A DNA stretch of 64,000 nt from an uncultured Flavobacteriales bacterium (GTDB taxonomy: Bacteria; Bacteroidota; Bacteroidia; Flavobacteriales_G; Salibacteraceae). The stretch spans positions 78,475 to 142,474 of the forward strand of contig CALSPD010000008.1 in the NCBI GenBank assembly GCA_943788145.1. The letters run 5' to 3'. Every line of letters starts with the position of its first letter. Position 1 is the stretch's first letter. Of this stretch, positions 10,417-18,563 are shown in pieces. The position numbers were made by a program, and so were the translations under genes. The notes below the pieces were generated by a model. That model did not search any database and was not told the origin of the DNA. It saw nothing but the letters and a program-made list of their open reading frames with translations.

Positions 10417-10873
10417 GCGTGGCGCGTTTTATCTCGTGAATGCGTTCCGGACTTGAATATGATGCAATGGGGTCGCTTGATACGATGCTGAATCCAGATT
10501 CTTCCACCACTTCAAAGCCGTTTAAATCCAAATTTTTAGCAATTTCATTCCCTACAACAACGGTAAACTGCTGGGAAAGTGGATTGCCCGATACAAAAAT
10601 GTGGGCGGGCACGCGCTCGTTTGAAAAGGGAGCGAGTAATTCATTCAAGCCCGCAACTGTTGGCAGAATGCTGGGCACAGCGTAATAAATCGAATTGGAG
10701 TCAGTTAAATCGGCATAAAATGCTCCTAAATCTGCCGTTTGAAAGATAAGCCACGTTTCTTCCGGACAAAAGGCCATAGGTTCATGTTCTTCCGCAATTC
10801 CGTTTTTCCAGAAATAGAATCCAGCCACACCGGCTAAGAGGACAACAATGCTTAGGGTAACGAATGTTTTCAC
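10367..10873 (-). CDS. N-terminal part of the same frameshifted hypothetical protein
   Basis: signal/TM N-terminus MKTFVTLSIVVLLAGVAGFYFW; ORF ends shortly after an 8-base homopolymer. Confidence 0.6.
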   Translation of the reverse strand: MKTFVTLSIVVLLAGVAGFYFWKNGIAEEHEPMAFCPEETWLIFQTADLGAFYADLTDSNSIYYAVPSILPTVAGLNELLAPFSNERVPAHIFVSGNPLSQQFTVVVGNEIAKNLDLNGFEVVEESGFSIVSSDPIASYSSPERIHEIKRATLGINSAEIVFFGSSRT

Positions 10874-10935
10874 AGGGCAAAGCTAAAACGCGAATCGCGG
10901 CTGACAGCAATTCGAGAAGGAATAGTATTAACAGA

Positions 10936-11535
10936 CTAGATGGCGAGTTTGAGTTGTTCTGGTAGTTGTCGAAAGCTTTTTCGATGATGTGCCGTTATGC
11001 CATGGCTTCGAATTCCTTGCCGGTGCGCCTTTGTTGGGTAGCCTACATTGCTGTCCCATTGATAGACGGGGTGAATCTGATGCAGTTTGAACATCAATTC
11101 ATCGCGGTAGGTTTTGGCTAGAATCGATGCAGCTGCAATGGAGCCGTTTTTCGCATCTCCTTTGATGATGCATTCAAAGGGGATATCGAGCTCAGATCGA
11201 AAGCGATTGCCGTCAATCAATAGAAATTCGGGAGTAATGCTTAGTCCTCTTACTGCGTTGGTCATGGCGAGGAATGACGCATTGAGTATGTTGATTTTGT
11301 CGATTACTTCGGGTGAAACTTCACAGACACACCAGGCAATGGCCTTCTTTTTAATCAATGCCGTCATGGCCAAACGTTTCGACTCACTGAGTTTTTTCGA
11401 GTCCATCAAGTCGAGGTGTTTGAATCGAGGCGGCAATATCACCGCAGCCGCAACAACAGGCCCTGCCAAACAGCCTCGGCCAACTTCATCGCAGCCAGCT
11501 TCCAATCGTCTTGAATTGATTCGAGCGGGTAACAT
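10936..11535 (-). CDS. rnhB: ribonuclease HII
   Basis: EAGCDEVGRGCLAGPVVAAAVILP...LLIDGNRF...IKGDAKNGSIAAASILAKTYRDELM. Confidence 0.97.
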   Translation of the reverse strand: MLPARINSRRLEAGCDEVGRGCLAGPVVAAAVILPPRFKHLDLMDSKKLSESKRLAMTALIKKKAIAWCVCEVSPEVIDKINILNASFLAMTNAVRGLSITPEFLLIDGNRFRSELDIPFECIIKGDAKNGSIAAASILAKTYRDELMFKLHQIHPVYQWDSNVGYPTKAHRQGIRSHGITAHHRKSFRQLPEQLKLAI

Positions 11536-11562
11536 GCCGCGAAACTAGAATAAGATGAAAAC

Positions 11563-11599
11563 AAAAAAGCCCTTTCGAATGAGTCGAAAGGGCTTTTTT
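11563..11599 (-). terminator. strong Rho-independent terminator after yceI, upstream of rnhB
   Basis: perfect 16 bp stem AAAAAAGCCCTTTCGA / TCGAAAGGGCTTTTTT with 5 nt loop; A/T tracts on both sides, potentially bidirectional. Confidence 0.9.
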
Positions 11600-11617
11600 A
11601 ACCTAAACCTAACCTAC

Positions 11618-12217
11618 CTAAATTTTTGCGCCAAGACTGATTTTTAAAACAAAATCATCCATAATGGCTTTATCGCCTAAACTGTCGAAAAAGTTGGCTG
11701 AGCCATACTTCACGTCATATTTCGTTCGATCTATTGTCATTTCTCCGTATGCAGCCAACTTGTCGTCTTTTATTTCAATCTTGGCTGGAAATGATACTTC
11801 GTTTGTTATTCCCTTTATGGTTAAATCACCGGTAATTTGTGTGTTGAAACCGTCTTTTCCGGTTAAGGGCGCGGTTTTCTTTATTATAAATATGGCATCA
11901 CTGTGGTTGCTAACATCAAAAAAATCAGCCGACTTAAGGTGGCCATCAAGCTTGCCCTTGTATTCGCCTTCAAGATCCGTTGTGTTGATGGTTGTCATGT
12001 CTATGGTGAATGATCCACCGACAATTGTATTTCCATCTAATTCGATTTGACCACTTTTTAAACCAACCGTGCCGTTGTGCTTCCCTGTTACTTTTTCGGC
12101 AAACCATTCCACTTTACTTGCTTCAGGTTTAACATTTAATGTTTTGACATTATCTGCTATAAAACTAAAAAGGAGTGTTCCGACAGCTGCGAGAGAGAGT
12201 ATGAATCGTGTTTTCAT
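11618..12217 (-). CDS. YceI family protein
   Basis: KVEWFAEKVTGKHNGTVGLKSGQIELDGNTIVGGSFTIDMTTI...LTIKGITNEVSFPAKI...DRTKYDVKYGS. Confidence 0.95.
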   Translation of the reverse strand: MKTRFILSLAAVGTLLFSFIADNVKTLNVKPEASKVEWFAEKVTGKHNGTVGLKSGQIELDGNTIVGGSFTIDMTTINTTDLEGEYKGKLDGHLKSADFFDVSNHSDAIFIIKKTAPLTGKDGFNTQITGDLTIKGITNEVSFPAKIEIKDDKLAAYGEMTIDRTKYDVKYGSANFFDSLGDKAIMDDFVLKISLGAKI

Positions 12218-12253
12218 GGTCTGTGTGTTTAATTAGAAGGCAAATATATGTAC

Positions 12254-12268
12254 ATACATTGAATGTAT
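12254..12268. promoter_or_regulatory. inverted repeat ATACATT-G-AATGTAT in the yceI/thioredoxin divergent spacer
   Basis: perfect 7 bp arms with 1 nt centre, 37 nt upstream of the yceI start. Confidence 0.45.
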
Positions 12269-12355
12269 ATGTATATAAATGTTAATCTTTCGATTGGGTG
12301 CCTGTTTTCAAAGCCTATTCGACTTGAGTATTGCATATTTGCTCAAACAAAAAAA

Positions 12356-12910
12356 ATGGCACTTACCGAAACAATTCCATTGGACTTAGGCTTTGAGGCT
12401 CCACATTTTGATTTGGCAGACCCCGTTAATGGAGGGTTTAAATCGTTGACAGACCTTAAAGGAGAAAATGGAACCGTGGTCATGTTTATTTGCAATCATT
12501 GCCCTTTTGTGATTCATATAAGAGCGAAGCTGGTTGAACTTGCAACGCATTACCAAGCGCGTGGAATTGCTTTTATCGCCATCAATTCAAATGATGTGGC
12601 CAATTATCCCGATGATTCTCCTGAGAAAATGAAAGAAATGGCGCTTGAGCATGCCTTTCCTTTTACCTACTTATTTGATGAAACGCAGGCTGTTGCTCGA
12701 GCTTATAATGCCGCTTGCACCCCCGATTTTTCCGTCTTCGATTCGAGCCTCAAATGCATTTATCGGGGTAGATTGGACGACAGCACTCCCGGAAATGGCA
12801 AACCAATAACTGGAACGGATCTCAGTCAATCGCTTGATTTGCTGTTGGCAGATAAACCACAATTAAGCAGCCAGTGGCCAAGTCTAGGCTGCAGCATCAA
12901 GTGGAAGTAA
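12356..12910 (+). CDS. thioredoxin-family (AhpC/TSA-like) protein
   Basis: DLGFEAPHFDLADPVNGGFKSLTDLKGENGTVVMFICNHCPFVI (CxxC) ; start at internal ATG MALTETIPL preferred over track start 12263. Confidence 0.9.
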   Translation: MALTETIPLDLGFEAPHFDLADPVNGGFKSLTDLKGENGTVVMFICNHCPFVIHIRAKLVELATHYQARGIAFIAINSNDVANYPDDSPEKMKEMALEHAFPFTYLFDETQAVARAYNAACTPDFSVFDSSLKCIYRGRLDDSTPGNGKPITGTDLSQSLDLLLADKPQLSSQWPSLGCSIKWK

Positions 12911-13075
12911 TTAGATAAAAAGCTTCAGGAAAATCAGTGAAACCCCTGTGTAGCCAATAATGCTCATGATGAATGTTCTCCAAAAGGGCAGGCCGTCTCG
13001 AGCGGCTTTGGATGCGGTGAGCGCGGCTAGAACTAAAATGATCGAACTGAAGACGAAGATGATGGAAACGGACAT
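12911..13075 (-). CDS. small hydrophobic protein, 54 aa (not in supplied ORF track)
   Basis: hand-translated MSVSIIFVFSSIILVLAALTASKAARDGLPFWRTFIMSIIGYTGVSLIFLKLFI; two candidate TM segments; stop abuts the thioredoxin stop. Confidence 0.6.
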   Translation of the reverse strand: MSVSIIFVFSSIILVLAALTASKAARDGLPFWRTFIMSIIGYTGVSLIFLKLFI

Positions 13076-13171
13076 AAACGGAGCCAAATTTCGAATATAT
13101 CTGAATGTCTTGGCTATATCAGTTATGTAATTTCTGACGTTAAATCCTATATTTTTGGTCGCCCTAATAAG

Positions 13172-14287
13172 ATGAGGACCCTATTAAGTTTCATTTTTTG
13201 CCTTGGAATGCTTGCGGCTCACGCAGGTAATCCCGTTAAGGACGAGGTCACTACGCGTGACACAGTCCAGGCAGTTGTGCTTTATGGCGAAGAAATTCTC
13301 TTTGATGCAGTAGAAGGGTTGACAGACGATCAAGTGAGCGATTTGCGCGATTCGGTCATGAAGTTTCATGGTGCCAATCAGCTGACCAACTACATAAGTC
13401 TGTATTTGTCGTTGAAAAACAAAACGGAAGAACAACTCAATAGTTACATCGATTCATTGTTTGAAGCCGAAGGCCTCATTCCTTATGCCTTGATCAATCA
13501 GATCAATATTTATTTAGCAAATAAGCCCGAAGAAATTCCGATTATTCTTCCAAAGGACCTGTTTATTGGTACCACGGTGGAGGCCTTTCCCGCTTCTAAT
13601 TTTTATCCCGAATGGGATGTGACTAATCCAAACCCTTATCCAAATTCGCTCTGGGCTTCGGACACAGCTTTGTCTCTATTGCTCGCTAACAATGATGAAT
13701 TGGGGAAGTTTCATATTCCCGTTGACGATGTACTAACTTCAAAATTTGGTTGGAGAGACGGACGAATGCACAATGGCATCGACATCGACCTTCAAGTATG
13801 GGATACGGTTGTTGCCGCCTTTCCTGGAGTGGTTCGGGTGGCGCGTGCATATGGAGGTTATGGGCGAGTGGTGGTCATCCGCCATTACAATGGATTGGAA
13901 ACAACATACGCCCACCTGCATCGATTTAAAGTGAAAGAAGGTGAGCGGGTGGAAGGCGGTCAACTCATCGGATTGGGTGGAAGTTCAGGACACAGTACCG
14001 GAAGCCATTTGCATTTTGAAGTTCGATTCAAAGGCGTTCCAATCAATCCATTAAGCTTTATTTCCTTTGAAGATCAAGCCTTGGTAAATGACACTTTGGT
14101 TTTAAAACGAACTAAAAACGGCTTCGCGGCCTACCCAAAAGGCATCTTATTTCACACCGTGAAAAGAGGCGATACCCTTTATGACATTGCCAAAGCATAT
14201 GGCACCACCACGTATAAGATCGCTGAGCTAAATGGCATTAGAAGAAATGGCTATTTATCAGTCGGACAAAGGCTTCGAGTGATATGA
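13172..14287 (+). CDS. M23 family metallopeptidase with C-terminal LysM
   Basis: SKFGWRDGRMHNGIDIDL...HYNGLETTYAHLHRF...GSSGHSTGSHLHFEVR; LysM HTVKRGDTLYDIAKAYGTTTYKIAELNGI. Confidence 0.96.
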   Translation: MRTLLSFIFCLGMLAAHAGNPVKDEVTTRDTVQAVVLYGEEILFDAVEGLTDDQVSDLRDSVMKFHGANQLTNYISLYLSLKNKTEEQLNSYIDSLFEAEGLIPYALINQINIYLANKPEEIPIILPKDLFIGTTVEAFPASNFYPEWDVTNPNPYPNSLWASDTALSLLLANNDELGKFHIPVDDVLTSKFGWRDGRMHNGIDIDLQVWDTVVAAFPGVVRVARAYGGYGRVVVIRHYNGLETTYAHLHRFKVKEGERVEGGQLIGLGGSSGHSTGSHLHFEVRFKGVPINPLSFISFEDQALVNDTLVLKRTKNGFAAYPKGILFHTVKRGDTLYDIAKAYGTTTYKIAELNGIRRNGYLSVGQRLRVI

Positions 14288-14634
14288 TTGACTTTGAGGA
14301 GCAATTTAACTTCACCAATAAACTGAAACACCCGACCAACGAAAAAATCATCGTTTATCGGCATTTGGTGGAAGAACAGGCCGAATATTTTGGCGTTTTA
14401 CTCACGGAGGCCAACATCGCATACGAATTTCAAGTGGATGAAGCGCACGAGAAGAAACCCCGATATTTTGGCATAGCACGCATTCACGAGAAAAAAGTAG
14501 ATCGCCTAAATTTTATTGCCTTGGGTAGGAATCGACCGAAATTCATCGATTCGGCTCCCATTCGTTGGATCATTATTTTCATCTCGGTTTTCATCCTTGC
14601 CTTGGCCATTTTTGGCGTAATAGTGAGCAAGTAA
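14284..14634 (+). CDS. hypothetical protein with C-terminal TM helix
   Basis: ATGA overlap with the M23 gene; C-terminal WIIIFISVFILALAIFGVIV. Confidence 0.75.
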   Translation: MIDFEEQFNFTNKLKHPTNEKIIVYRHLVEEQAEYFGVLLTEANIAYEFQVDEAHEKKPRYFGIARIHEKKVDRLNFIALGRNRPKFIDSAPIRWIIIFISVFILALAIFGVIVSK

Positions 14635-14688
14635 ACCGTTTTCTTATTCAGATTTGCCCAATGCAGAGTTTTACCCACCTTTGAAACA

Positions 14689-15483
14689 TTGAAAAAGCTC
14701 GTCATCATATTGGGTATATTGTTCATCGCAGTTTTTGCGCATGCACAAGAACGGGTTACCACTTTTGGTCTTCAGTTTAAGCCTATCATTCCGAGCGATT
14801 TGTTGGGAACAGGAAAAACGGTTAGCACGGGTTCTGAAAATAACTATGAAGTCAGCCAGAAAATGGGTTATTCCTTTGGAGGCGTGGTTCGCAAGGGCTA
14901 CACCGATTGGCTTTCCCTCGAAACCGGAATTAATTTCGTTAGGCGCAATTATGAAGCGCGGGTTTTTAGCGCCTCCTCGCAGTTTTCAGATTCGTCCACC
15001 TTTGGTGTCATTGCCTATGAAATCCCTGTTTCGGCACTAATTTTTGTTCGCTTGAGCGACCACCTATATATGGATGGCGCTTTTGGCTTGGCTATGGATA
15101 TGTTTCCTTCGGATGTCTCTACAGCAGGCCGACACGACAGCTTCTATCAGCGGAGTTTTCGAAATTCTTGGTCCAAAAAAACCGAAGTGTTGCCTTGGTT
15201 AAATGCAGGACTCATTGCCAACGTAGGTTTTGAATACCGAACCGACAAGGCCGGCTATTTCTATTTTGGAGGATCTTACCATAGGCCATTTAAGTCCATT
15301 TACAATTCCTTTTTGATCTACGATAGAAACAGCGTGAGCGAGCAGGGCTTTTTGCAATTGTCGGGCAACTACTTAACCCTCGACATCAAGTATTTCTTTC
15401 ACGAAGAAGCCGAACCGCGTAAGGCACCAAAGTCGGATGATGAAACACCTGCTTGGATGTTAAAGCAGAAAGAAGGGAAGTAG
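14689..15483 (+). CDS. outer-membrane beta-barrel-like hypothetical protein
   Basis: signal peptide MKKLVIILGILFIAVFAHAQ (TTG start) and beta-rich body. Confidence 0.75.
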   Translation: MKKLVIILGILFIAVFAHAQERVTTFGLQFKPIIPSDLLGTGKTVSTGSENNYEVSQKMGYSFGGVVRKGYTDWLSLETGINFVRRNYEARVFSASSQFSDSSTFGVIAYEIPVSALIFVRLSDHLYMDGAFGLAMDMFPSDVSTAGRHDSFYQRSFRNSWSKKTEVLPWLNAGLIANVGFEYRTDKAGYFYFGGSYHRPFKSIYNSFLIYDRNSVSEQGFLQLSGNYLTLDIKYFFHEEAEPRKAPKSDDETPAWMLKQKEGK

Positions 15484-15490
15484 AAGCCAG

Positions 15491-16909
15491 TTAAGTACCC
15501 CCAAACGTATTTCGATAGTGCGTCCAATAGGTTTCCACGGCCAACACATAGTGCACGGGGTCGGTGCCGCGGCAATAGCCGTATTTGACTACTTCATCGT
15601 TGTAAAACTCGGGCTGCATCAGCATTTCGAGGTAGTGCGCAATAATGGGCCACTGATTGGCGTCTTGGCCATATTTAATGGCTAGGCGTTGGGCGTCTTG
15701 CACATGGCCCAGCCCAACATTGTATGAGGCCAACACAAATCGAATGCGCATGGCGCTATCGGCAATGCTCTCTTCCCAGTGTTCCATAACAGCGGCTATA
15801 TAGGAAACTCCAGCTTGAATGTTTTGCTCGGGATCGAGCACGCTGTCGGCACCAAAGTGGGCTGCGGTGTTGGGAATCAACTGCATAAGTCCGCTGGCTC
15901 CAGATGCCGCTTGGGCATTTGGGTTGAAATTCGATTCCTTCTTGATCATGGCCGCTAGTAACTTCCAGTCCCAACCAATGCGCTTGCTTTCTCTGCGGAG
16001 TATGTCGTCATAGGCCGAAATTCCGCCTCCTTTCAAGGAAGAAAACTTGCTCATGACCCGTTTTTTGTGTTGCGTTCGAGCCTGAAAATATTTCATGTGA
16101 ATCATGGCAAAGGACTTTGATGCTTTAAACTCGGTAAGCCAGGTATTCAACGAATCGAGCAACTCATGGGACGATTGACGCGCTGCCCATGCCACGTCCT
16201 GCTCTTCGCTCAACTTCGTATTGATGTCGATGTTGGGGAAATAGGCCTTGTTTAGCCGAGCAATGTTTTCATCGGCAACGGTGTATTCAATTTCGCCTTT
16301 TGCCACCTGTTCGATCAATTGTTCGGTGGTCAATTTGCTGACCGTTTCAATGTTGATTTGATGGTTTAACGGAATGTTGGCTTCGGCTAATAACGGATAG
16401 TAAGAGCTTTCATAGCGCACATAAACGGTTTTGCCTACCAAGTTTTCTATGCTTTTTACAAGCATAGTGTCAATACTGGCCTTTGGCATGGAATACCAAC
16501 CGGTGGGTAGGCGTTGAACCAAAACCTGATGGGTTTGAAGAATGGGTTGAGAAAAATTTATGAGCTCTTGTCGCTCGGGTGTAACGGTGTAATTGGCGGC
16601 AATTAAATCGCCTTCGCCTTGCTCCAACATATCAACAATGCAGTCGAGGTCTTCCACGGCCTTGATTTCCAACTGAACACCCAATTCCTTAGCGAAACGT
16701 TTTAATAGATCGTATTCAAATCCGACTGCCGCACCTTGATAAACGAAATAGCTGGTGGAGCTAACATCGGTCAGTGCAACGAGTTTGCCGCTGGCAATGA
16801 TTTCATCTAAGTCGCGACAAAAGGGCGCTTGCTCCACTCGGGCCTTTTTGTTTTTAAGGCCGCAACCAGCGAGGCTAAAAGCGATTAAGAAGATGAGGAA
16901 GCGAATCAC
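15491..16909 (-). CDS. mltF: MltF-like membrane-bound lytic transglycosylase
   Basis: solute-binding-like N domain (GAAVGFEYDLLKRFAKELGV) fused to SLT domain (LLAAMIKKESNFNPNAQAASGASGLMQLIPNTA). Confidence 0.94.
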   Translation of the reverse strand: MIRFLIFLIAFSLAGCGLKNKKARVEQAPFCRDLDEIIASGKLVALTDVSSTSYFVYQGAAVGFEYDLLKRFAKELGVQLEIKAVEDLDCIVDMLEQGEGDLIAANYTVTPERQELINFSQPILQTHQVLVQRLPTGWYSMPKASIDTMLVKSIENLVGKTVYVRYESSYYPLLAEANIPLNHQINIETVSKLTTEQLIEQVAKGEIEYTVADENIARLNKAYFPNIDINTKLSEEQDVAWAARQSSHELLDSLNTWLTEFKASKSFAMIHMKYFQARTQHKKRVMSKFSSLKGGGISAYDDILRRESKRIGWDWKLLAAMIKKESNFNPNAQAASGASGLMQLIPNTAAHFGADSVLDPEQNIQAGVSYIAAVMEHWEESIADSAMRIRFVLASYNVGLGHVQDAQRLAIKYGQDANQWPIIAHYLEMLMQPEFYNDEVVKYGYCRGTDPVHYVLAVETYWTHYRNTFGGT

Positions 16910-16939
16910 TGTGCTAGATTACACAATTGACTCGAAATA

Positions 16940-17122
16940 TCATGAAAGTCGAACGAAAGTGTAAAATGCTATCCAGATTCCGAGTAGAATGAGTAGGATG
17001 TAACCGGTTCCTTTGTAGTATTTCTTCTGCAATCGAGCGTCCTTGACATAAGCCCAAATGAGGTAGATCGCAAAAGCGATAAGAAAGCAAATGGTGAAAA
17101 TGATTCGGCCTGTGGTAAACAT
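16940..17122 (-). CDS. small two-TM membrane protein
   Basis: 60 aa MFTTGRIIFTICFLIAFAIYLIWAYVKDARLQKKYYKGTGYILLILLGIWIAFYTFVRLS. Confidence 0.6.
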   Translation of the reverse strand: MFTTGRIIFTICFLIAFAIYLIWAYVKDARLQKKYYKGTGYILLILLGIWIAFYTFVRLS

Positions 17123-17268
17123 AAATTGGATTGAGCGTTCAAAGAAAGCAGCTAATTGTGATTTAGCCTGAAGGATTTAACAGCAAGTGTCAAAAAGTGT
17201 TTTGTGTGAGGATAGATGTTGGTTTTTGACCCTGCCATGATTTACTTTCGGCCGACAATAAAAAGACA

Positions 17269-18387
17269 ATGGCAAAAACCGAAAAATCCAAAAAGGCTGA
17301 CAAGCCTACTGTGTTGACAGACAAATCCATGAAATTTCTTGAGGCCTACCTCAACAATGCTTCGCCAACTGGGTTTGAGTGGCCGGGCCAGCAACTTTGG
17401 TTGGATTATTTGAAGCCTTACATTGACGAGTATTTTGTGGATACCTACGGAACGGCTGTTGGGGTGATTAACCCAGAAGCGAAGTATAAAGTCGTGATTG
17501 AAGCACATGCCGATGAAATTTCTTGGTTTGTGCATTACATCACCGATGATGGAATGATATACGTAAAGCGAAATGGTGGTTCTGATCATCAGATTGCTCC
17601 ATCTAAACGCGTTTTGATTCATACGGACAAAGGCCGAGTAACGGCTGTTTTTGGCTGGCCAGCCATCCACGTGCGCAAGTCTGGAAAGGATGAGAAAATT
17701 CCTTCTACTACCAATATTTTCTTGGATTGCGGAGCTCGATCAAAAAAGGAAGTGGAAGAAATGGGCATTCATGTGGGATGTGTCATCACCTATCCCGATG
17801 AGTTCATGATTTTGAACAAAAACCATTTGGTTGGCCGCGCCCTCGACAATAGAATGGGTGGTTTTATGATAGCCGAAGTGGCTCGATTGCTCAAGGAGAA
17901 TAAAAAGAAATTGCCCTTTGGTTTGTATATCGTGAATGCCGTCCAAGAGGAAATAGGGCTTCGAGGAGCCGAAATGATCGTAGAGCGCATTCGGCCAAAC
18001 GTGGCCATTGTGACAGATGTTTGTCATGACACAACCACGCCAATGATGAATAAATTTGAGCAAGGTGATTTCAAATCAGGAGATGGCCCCGTGTTGAGTT
18101 ATGCACCAGCCGTTCAAAATAACTTGCTCAAGTTGATCATAAAAGCAGCTGAAGACAACGACATTAGTTTCCAACGAATGGCCGCATCGCGCTATACAGG
18201 AACGGACACAGATGCTTTCGCTTTTGGTGCTGGTGGAGTGGCTTCTGCACTTATTTCATTGCCGTTGCGCTATATGCATACAACCGTTGAAATGGTGCAC
18301 AAGGATGACGTTGAAAACGTGATTCGATTGATCTACAATTCGGTGTTGAGCATAGAGGATAACCACGATTTTAGGTACATCAAATAA
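17269..18387 (+). CDS. M42 family metallopeptidase (aminopeptidase)
   Basis: IEAHADEISWFVHYI, VGRALDNRMGG, VNAVQEEIGLRGAEMI, GTDTDAFAF, RYMHTTVEMVHKDD. Confidence 0.95.
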   Translation: MAKTEKSKKADKPTVLTDKSMKFLEAYLNNASPTGFEWPGQQLWLDYLKPYIDEYFVDTYGTAVGVINPEAKYKVVIEAHADEISWFVHYITDDGMIYVKRNGGSDHQIAPSKRVLIHTDKGRVTAVFGWPAIHVRKSGKDEKIPSTTNIFLDCGARSKKEVEEMGIHVGCVITYPDEFMILNKNHLVGRALDNRMGGFMIAEVARLLKENKKKLPFGLYIVNAVQEEIGLRGAEMIVERIRPNVAIVTDVCHDTTTPMMNKFEQGDFKSGDGPVLSYAPAVQNNLLKLIIKAAEDNDISFQRMAASRYTGTDTDAFAFGAGGVASALISLPLRYMHTTVEMVHKDDVENVIRLIYNSVLSIEDNHDFRYIK

Positions 18388-18494
18388 AGACTCCGACTTT
18401 TTGACGCGCCTTCGGCCTTGGTCTTATGTTTGACTAAGGGCGAGCGCTGCATTTGCAGTCATTGATTTTCAAGTCATTAATAACCGTTAAAAAA

Positions 18495-18502
18495 TACCTT
18501 TG
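18495..18502 (+). promoter_or_regulatory. candidate -7 element TACCTTTG upstream of yidC
   Basis: exact TANNTTTG match 62 nt upstream of the yidC start; no clear -33 element. Confidence 0.4.
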
Positions 18503-18563
18503 CGCCCCGTTTACACCGTGCGATTATAGTTCGGTTTCGGTTGGTATTAAGAAGAACTAAGGA

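Noticed and set aside
18388-18563. Hidden ncRNA between the M42 peptidase and yidC
   Set aside because: Only a -7-like TACCTTTG element was recognised; no stable long hairpin or conserved RNA seen by eye.
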